From assembly GCA_900321645.1 (NCBI GenBank), contig ONWZ01000127.1, positions 1 through 11,086 on the forward strand: a stretch of DNA of 11,086 nucleotides, written 5' to 3'. The number at the start of each line of letters is the position of its first letter. Positions within the stretch are counted from its first letter, which is position 1. This stretch comes from an uncultured Eubacteriales bacterium (GTDB taxonomy: Bacteria; Bacillota_I; Bacilli_A; RF39; UBA660). The notes beneath the pieces were generated by a model that was not told where the DNA came from, searched no databases, and saw nothing but the letters and a program-made list of their open reading frames with translations. Below are positions 7,098-11,086 of the stretch, in pieces. A program made the position numbers and the translations under genes.

Positions 7098-8384
7098 TTA
7101 CTTAAACTCCTTTAAGAATTCTTCCATCGCTAATCTTTCCTCATCACTAGCTTCATCTATATCGATATTTTTGTTTAACCATACCGGTGTTTTATTAACA
7201 TTCTGTCCTATTTTACTAGGCTGTTTAGTTTTAAGATTATTCTTGTATATCTTTCTAGCATAATCCATCGCTTCTTCGACCGTTTCAATCTTTTTTCTAG
7301 TCCATTGTCCAGCAATTGTTTCAATAAAATTACGATTTAATTTATTATCATTAGTCTTTAAGGCATAATCGATTAAAACATTGATAACGCCTGGTTTTAA
7401 ACCATAATCGATAAGTAAATCCTCCAAAAGCTGCATATCTCTTTTGGTTGGTTCATTACCATTATGTTTACTTTTTAAAAAGTCATATGGACTAACTGTT
7501 TCAAAAGTATAAATCATCTTTGCCATATTAGAATTATCACCAATTGGTTTTCTTAAATATTCTGGTTGTGTCCTATCAACAATTGTTGGTAAGATACCAG
7601 AATGATCAAATTGATAATGATTACGACATATCTTTCTTAATTCATCACGACTAACAATTCCTTTTTCATTAATACAAGATTTAACAATATTTTGCATCTT
7701 AGGGGCATCGATATCGTATAGATATGCCAAATAAATAATTAATTCTTGCAAATCTTTCGTAAAGATCTTTTTATCAATATTTTTAGGCATTGTTTCAATT
7801 AAGAAATTCATATCGAATGATGAATCAATATTTAATTTTAATTTATTATACTTTCTAATATTATCACGATACATATCAAAAGAAGTATATGGCACACTCT
7901 CGAAAACATCTTTAAATGAATGTGTTACCTCTTCATAATCATCTTTGTTTATCTTTGGTACCTTAAAACAATTTAATAATCTTTCATACTCTTTTTTTCC
8001 AACGTTATTGTATAAAACAATATTGAATATTGGATGAGAAAAGAACTCATGAGCTGATACAGGTGAATATAATTCATAGATGTATTTATTAACCGTATCT
8101 TTTTTTAAGTAAGTTTTAAGTAATCCTATTCCCTCTAAAATATTACGAGCACTCTCTAATTCTTGACAAGAAACTTTTAGATTTGATAACAAATGAGCAT
8201 GTTCTAAACCATCACTAATTATCTCTTCTTTATCTAAATCATTAACTAGGGTATTATATAACATTATTGGTAATGAACCAGTAATTGGTAAATATAACAT
8301 ACTTAAGATTAATTTATCTTGATCTGTGATAATACTTTTGTTTACAACAAGGTAATTATCAGCCGGTAATAACGACACGCTCAT
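7098..8384 (-). CDS. dnaB: Bacillus-type DnaB, replication initiation and membrane attachment protein
   Basis: This 428-aa protein is the helicase co-loader of Bacillota, not the E. coli DnaB helicase: it has no Walker motifs. In Bacillus it acts with DnaD and DnaI at oriC and at restart sites, and links the origin to the membrane. The N-terminal winged-helix domain is recognisable from SLLPADNYLV (4-13), LSMLYLPITGSLPIMLYNTL (27-46), ILEGIGLLKTY (82-92) and YIYELYSPVSAHEFF (101-115). The C-terminal DnaB_2/DnaD-like domain (about 295-385) includes LLEDLLIDYGLKPGVINVLIDYAL and an FxxxIxxxW motif (F353, I357, W361), like the DNA-binding YxxxIxxxW motif of DnaD. The tail after about 385 is acidic. 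B. subtilis DnaB is about 472 aa, so this one is a little short. It is the first gene of the replication operon. AGG at 8395-8397 serves as a modest ribosome site. Confidence 0.94.
   Translation of the reverse strand: MSVSLLPADNYLVVNKSIITDQDKLILSMLYLPITGSLPIMLYNTLVNDLDKEEIISDGLEHAHLLSNLKVSCQELESARNILEGIGLLKTYLKKDTVNKYIYELYSPVSAHEFFSHPIFNIVLYNNVGKKEYERLLNCFKVPKINKDDYEEVTHSFKDVFESVPYTSFDMYRDNIRKYNKLKLNIDSSFDMNFLIETMPKNIDKKIFTKDLQELIIYLAYLYDIDAPKMQNIVKSCINEKGIVSRDELRKICRNHYQFDHSGILPTIVDRTQPEYLRKPIGDNSNMAKMIYTFETVSPYDFLKSKHNGNEPTKRDMQLLEDLLIDYGLKPGVINVLIDYALKTNDNKLNRNFIETIAGQWTRKKIETVEEAMDYARKIYKNNLKTKQPSKIGQNVNKTPVWLNKNIDIDEASDEERLAMEEFLKEFK
7107..7112 (-). promoter_or_regulatory. Ribosome binding site AAGGAG of dnaI, inside the end of dnaB
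   Basis: AAGGAG encodes Lys425-Glu426 of DnaB and lies 10 nt upstream of the dnaI ATG. The dnaB stop falls between the two. This repeats the dnaE-to-lipoprotein arrangement and points to coupled synthesis of DnaB and DnaI. Confidence 0.75.
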
Positions 8385-8403
8385 AATATCACATCCTAAA
8401 TAA

Positions 8404-8432
8404 ATTATATAATATTATTATATAAAAGTAAA
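8404..8432 (-). promoter_or_regulatory. Promoter of the replication operon (dnaB-dnaI-dnaE)
   Basis: On the minus strand, TTTACT (8427-8432, 4 of 6 consensus bases) is followed after 17 nt by a perfect TATAAT (8404-8409). Start would fall near 8397, at an A, giving a leader of only about 13 nt that begins with the AGGATG ribosome site. A second TATAAT lies at 8417-8422 without a good -35. The region is very AT-rich, so chance matches are possible, but the element sits directly behind a strong terminator and before the operon's first gene. Confidence 0.6.
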
Positions 8433-8459
8433 GAAAAAGAAGACTACATCAAGTCTTCT
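8430..8459 (-). terminator. Intrinsic terminator after the recD2 unit
   Basis: A perfect 8-bp stem (AGAAGACT with AGTCTTCT, arms 8438-8445 and 8452-8459) closes a 6-nt loop. On the minus strand it is followed by TTTTCTTTA. The TAG stop of the 50-aa gene is inside the hairpin. It separates the recD2 unit from the replication operon. Confidence 0.85.
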
Positions 8460-8596
8460 AAATCCTCTAACATTTTAGTTTTAGTTCGGTTCATTTCTCT
8501 CACTACTCTTCTTATGTTACCATTTTTTAATTGTTGATAAAGCAGTGTTCCACCGACTCCTAAAGCAATCATATACAAAGAATTTTTTAATTTCAT
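8444..8596 (-). CDS. 50-aa small membrane protein downstream of recD2
   Basis: An ATG-to-TAG frame of 50 codons begins MKLKNSLYMIALGVGGTLLYQQ. A hydrophobic, Gly-containing segment (about 6-20) forms a short membrane helix. It is followed by a basic stretch (IRRVVREMNRTKTK) and an acidic end (MLEDLEDLM) that together look like an amphipathic helix. The ribosome site AGGTGA (8601-8606) lies 4 nt before the ATG. It starts 34 nt after the recD2 stop, and its own stop lies in the terminator hairpin, so it is the last gene of the recD2 unit. The general pattern, an N-terminal helix with a 'GVGG' core followed by a charged helix, is common among small Bacillota proteins, but I cannot name a family or function. 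Confidence 0.75.
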   Translation of the reverse strand: MKLKNSLYMIALGVGGTLLYQQLKNGNIRRVVREMNRTKTKMLEDLEDLM

Positions 8597-8630
8597 TTTA
8601 TCACCTAGATATAATATTGACCATTAATAT

Positions 8631-10802
8631 TTAATTATACTTTTTTTCTAATAATTCTTTAATAGTTGTTTTTCTTAATTCTACATAATTATTATTAACA
8701 CCATAGATAAATGAATTAGGATCACCAATTAAGATTAAAGCCTGTTTAGCTCTAGTGACAGCGGTATAGATTAGTTTATTATAAAGCATTCGTTTAAATG
8801 AATTTGAAAATGGCATAATGACCATTTTAAATTCACCACCTTGACTTTTATGAACACTGATGGCATAGCCATGCGTAATATTAATAAAATCTTTAGGTTT
8901 ATAAGTTACTCTATTACCATCAAAATTAATAATTATTTCATTCTTTTTATTTTTGGTCGTAATCGATTCAATATAACCTAAATCACCATTCGAAATACCA
9001 TTATCCGGATCATTTACTAACTGTAATATTTTATCTCCTTCACGATAAATTACTTCCCCGCTAGTTATTTCATTCTTTCTAGGGTTTTTGGGATTCATTA
9101 ATGTTTGAAGCATTTTATTTAAAGCATCGATACCATTAGCTGATTTATACATAGGAGCTAATACTTGAATATCTTTTTCAGTATAGCCTTTTGATAAGGC
9201 TTTTTGAATAATATCTTTAGTGACATTAATTATTTCATCATTACTACAAGGAATAAAATTATAGTCATCGTATTTTTTTAAGAAATTTTCATTTAATTCA
9301 CGATTCTTTATTTCATACGCTAATGTATTAATATAACTATCTTCCGTTCTTCGATATAGTTTATTTAATTTAATGACATCTAAAGTATTCGAATCGATAA
9401 AATCTTTTAATATTTGACCTTGACTGACACTTGGTAATTGATAATAATCCCCAACAAAAATATATTTGGCACTTAAAAGCGTTCCTTTAAATAAACTAGC
9501 CATTAAAATAGTATCGATCATACTTGCTTCATCGACAATAATATAGGCTTCTTTATTAGGTGAATACTCATCTTTATTAAAGGTATTACTCTCTTTATCC
9601 CACTCTAAATATTTATGAATGGTATAAGCCGGAATATTAGTTGTTTCCATCAATTTTCGAGCGGCTCTTCCAGTCGGAGCAAGTAGTGCTATTTGATTTG
9701 GTTTAACACTACATAAGCCGGTTAATAGATCAGTAATACATTTAATAATTGTTGTTTTACCAGTACCAGGGCCACCCGTAATGATTGTTAAATTATTATT
9801 TAAGGCTTTAGTAATCGCTTCACGTTGTGATTCATCATAAGTAATATTTGAGATTAATTCTAATTCATTAATTTTTTGTTCTAATTTAGGTAATTTTCTT
9901 CTTTCTAAATTATTTAAATTATAGATCCGATCAACAATATAATTTTCTGCTTCATAAAATTCAGTTAAATAATATCTATTTTTAATAATCTTTATTTTAC
10001 CTAATTTACTTAATTTTAATAAAATATATTCGAATGTATCTTCATCTAAATTATTGGTATGTTTCTTAATATATTCATACATTTCATCAAAATATAGATA
10101 AGTATCGCCATTATTAAATGTTAAATCATTCATCATATGAATAGTTAAGGCTTGTAGCCTTCTCTCATCATTTAATTCATAACCATTATTTCTCGCTATT
10201 TTATCTAATTCATCAAATGATATTTCAATATCGGTTAGAAAGGTATAAATATCTTCCTTTAAGACATTTAAAGTGTTACTATCATATATTTTTAATAAGG
10301 CTAAAGCTTGTTTATTATTAAAGCCCATTTTTGTTAATTCGATAACTATCTGACTCGTTTGTTCATAGTCATTCAAAACTTCGATAATCTTTTTAATTTT
10401 AACATCAGTAAGTCTTGGAATACCTAGTAATGATGCAGGATCATCTTGAATTTTATTAATTGTTTCTTTGCCTAATTTATGAACAATTTTTTCAGCTGTT
10501 TTTTCACCAATTGGAAATAAATCAGAAGATAAAAAAGTAATTATTTCTTCTTCTTCCGTAGGCATCACTAATTCATATGATTCTACTTGGAATTGTGTAC
10601 CATACTTATTATGAAAAATAAACTCGCCACGCATTAAATAGTTAGCTTTATATTTTAATTCATTAAAAAGACCAGTAAAGGTTACGGTTTTACCAATATA
10701 TTCTTCTTTATCAGATTCTTTGACACGCAAAAGGCCAACGACATAGCCGTTACTTTCATTTGTATAAATATCATTTGTATAAGTGCCTTTTATATATGCC
10801 AT
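8631..10802 (-). CDS. recD2: ATP-dependent DNA helicase RecD2 (RecD-like)
   Basis: A superfamily 1B 5'-to-3' DNA helicase of 723 aa, close in size to Deinococcus RecD2 (about 715) and somewhat shorter than Bacillus RecD2/YrrC (about 798). RecD2 acts without RecBC in DNA repair and at stalled forks. The N-terminal OB-like part (1-80, YIKGTYTNDIYTNESNGY) and helix-hairpin-helix region (about 85-215) are RecD2-specific. The helicase core shows YDESQREAI (322-330), Walker A GGPGTGKTT (343-351), LLAPTGRAARKL (373-384), Walker B IIVDEASMID (421-430), GDYYQLPSVSQGQIL (451-465), KLYRR (481-485), NGDLGYIE (605-612), HGYAISVHKSQGGEF (644-658) and YTAVTRAKQALILIG (679-693). All catalytic motifs look intact. 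The ribosome site GGTGA lies just before the ATG. The 50-aa gene follows it; the replication operon is separated by a terminator. Confidence 0.97.
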   Translation of the reverse strand: MAYIKGTYTNDIYTNESNGYVVGLLRVKESDKEEYIGKTVTFTGLFNELKYKANYLMRGEFIFHNKYGTQFQVESYELVMPTEEEEIITFLSSDLFPIGEKTAEKIVHKLGKETINKIQDDPASLLGIPRLTDVKIKKIIEVLNDYEQTSQIVIELTKMGFNNKQALALLKIYDSNTLNVLKEDIYTFLTDIEISFDELDKIARNNGYELNDERRLQALTIHMMNDLTFNNGDTYLYFDEMYEYIKKHTNNLDEDTFEYILLKLSKLGKIKIIKNRYYLTEFYEAENYIVDRIYNLNNLERRKLPKLEQKINELELISNITYDESQREAITKALNNNLTIITGGPGTGKTTIIKCITDLLTGLCSVKPNQIALLAPTGRAARKLMETTNIPAYTIHKYLEWDKESNTFNKDEYSPNKEAYIIVDEASMIDTILMASLFKGTLLSAKYIFVGDYYQLPSVSQGQILKDFIDSNTLDVIKLNKLYRRTEDSYINTLAYEIKNRELNENFLKKYDDYNFIPCSNDEIINVTKDIIQKALSKGYTEKDIQVLAPMYKSANGIDALNKMLQTLMNPKNPRKNEITSGEVIYREGDKILQLVNDPDNGISNGDLGYIESITTKNKKNEIIINFDGNRVTYKPKDFINITHGYAISVHKSQGGEFKMVIMPFSNSFKRMLYNKLIYTAVTRAKQALILIGDPNSFIYGVNNNYVELRKTTIKELLEKKYN

Positions 10803-10817
10803 AATATCACCAATTTA

Positions 10818-10846
10818 AGTATAACAAAAATGACTTAGAAAGTCAT
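10818..10846 (-). promoter_or_regulatory. Promoter of recD2, with extended -10
   Basis: On the minus strand, ATGACT (10841-10846, TGAC core) precedes, by 17 nt, TATACT (10818-10823). TATACT is preceded by TG one base upstream, an extended -10. The predicted start near 10811 leaves a leader of about 9 nt that begins with the GGTGA ribosome site. The -35 element is inside one arm of the terminator hairpin at 10828-10848. Confidence 0.6.
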
Positions 10847-10848
10847 TT
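10828..10848 (-). terminator. Hairpin terminator between the upstream gene and recD2
   Basis: A perfect 9-bp stem (AAATGACTT with AAGTCATTT) closes a 3-nt loop. On the minus strand its last bases and what follows read TTTTTG, giving a short U-run. The stop codon of the upstream gene overlaps the first arm. On the plus strand it is followed by a T-run as well, so it could act in both directions. Confidence 0.7.
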
Positions 10849-11086
10849 ATTTTTTTAATAATTTTAATGTTCCTTTTTTACTAGCAATAACCTTTTCAGT
10901 AGCTTTAATGTCATTTAATCCGGTTAAAATAGATTCAAATAAAGGTCCATCATTAATTCCTAAAACAAGTAAATATATGAGTAATTCAGCAAATAATGCA
11001 ATAACTGTTTCTTTATCTAAAAAACTTTTCTTTTGAATATAATTCCCTTCATCTTGACTTATTTCTGTTACTTCATAAATTGGTTC
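10847..11086 (-). CDS. C-terminal 79 residues of an unidentified protein, 5' end beyond the window
   Basis: An open frame enters from the right edge and ends at TAA (10847-10849). The visible part begins EPIYEVTEISQDEGNYIQKK. A hydrophobic stretch (VIALFAELLIYLLVLGI) follows, then a helical, Lys-rich end (ATEKVIASKKGTLKLLKK). There is no in-frame Met, so the start is upstream of the window. The hydrophobic stretch could be a membrane helix or the core of a small helical domain. I cannot assign a family. Its stop overlaps the terminator hairpin, which supports it as a real gene end. Confidence 0.65.
   Translation of the reverse strand, partial: EPIYEVTEISQDEGNYIQKKSFLDKETVIALFAELLIYLLVLGINDGPLFESILTGLNDIKATEKVIASKKGTLKLLKK

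Noticed and set aside
7098..8384. Annotation of this gene as the replicative DnaB helicase
   Set aside because: There is no Walker A or RecA-like core. The sequence matches the Bacillus co-loader of the same name, and its neighbour is dnaI.
8631..8664. TATAAT at the end of recD2 as a promoter for the 50-aa gene
   Set aside because: It is made by the Tyr-Asn codons at the recD2 end, and the best -35 at 17 nt (TTAAAG) matches only 3 of 6 consensus bases. Co-transcription with recD2 is simpler.
1..11086. CRISPR array, phage defence cluster or integrated element
   Set aside because: No regularly spaced repeats, recombinases, transposases or tRNA targets are visible. All genes lie on one strand and look like ordinary chromosomal content.

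Overview
This window comes from a very AT-rich Bacillota-type bacterium. The gene set supports that: Bacillus-type DnaB and DnaI helicase-loading proteins, a Gram-positive DnaE polymerase and RecD2. Trp is encoded by TGG (for example in the 153-aa gene) and TGA is used as a stop (end of dnaI), so the code is the standard bacterial one and not the Mycoplasma code. A lipoprotein made of InlB-type (Listeria-Bacteroides) repeats fits a small-genome, host-associated Bacilli lineage such as the gut RF39/Erysipelotrichia-like groups. That placement is an inference. Every gene reads on the minus strand, so the functional order runs from high to low coordinates. I see no mobile elements, CRISPR arrays, tRNAs or rRNAs.

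Layout, in transcription order: (1) the 3' end of an unidentified gene (10847 to the right edge), closed by a hairpin terminator. (2) recD2 (8631-10802) plus a 50-aa membrane protein gene (8444-8596), closed by a clear intrinsic terminator. (3) A replication operon starting at a promoter near 8404-8432: Bacillus-type dnaB (helicase co-loader and membrane attachment), dnaI (helicase loader ATPase), a 91-aa protein with one C-terminal membrane segment, dnaE (DNA polymerase III alpha), and a four-repeat surface lipoprotein. Spacing is tight, from 1 to 21 nt, and two ribosome binding sites lie inside the last codons of the preceding gene. (4) A new promoter (1990-2018) drives a 153-aa single-pass membrane protein and a large, cut-off sensor-like protein with two tandem Venus-flytrap domains (1497 to the left edge).

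The central cluster links three steps of replication: helicase loading (DnaB, DnaI), primer extension or lagging-strand synthesis (DnaE) and, nearby, repair unwinding (RecD2). The membrane protein between dnaI and dnaE is the most interesting unknown because Bacillus-type DnaB is itself a membrane-attachment factor. The second theme is the cell envelope: a lipoprotein, a 153-aa anchored protein and a likely extracellular ligand sensor.

At all three operon boundaries the terminator of one unit and the promoter of the next overlap or touch, and the predicted 5' leaders are only about 9-17 nt. No gap longer than 100 bases lacks an assigned feature.
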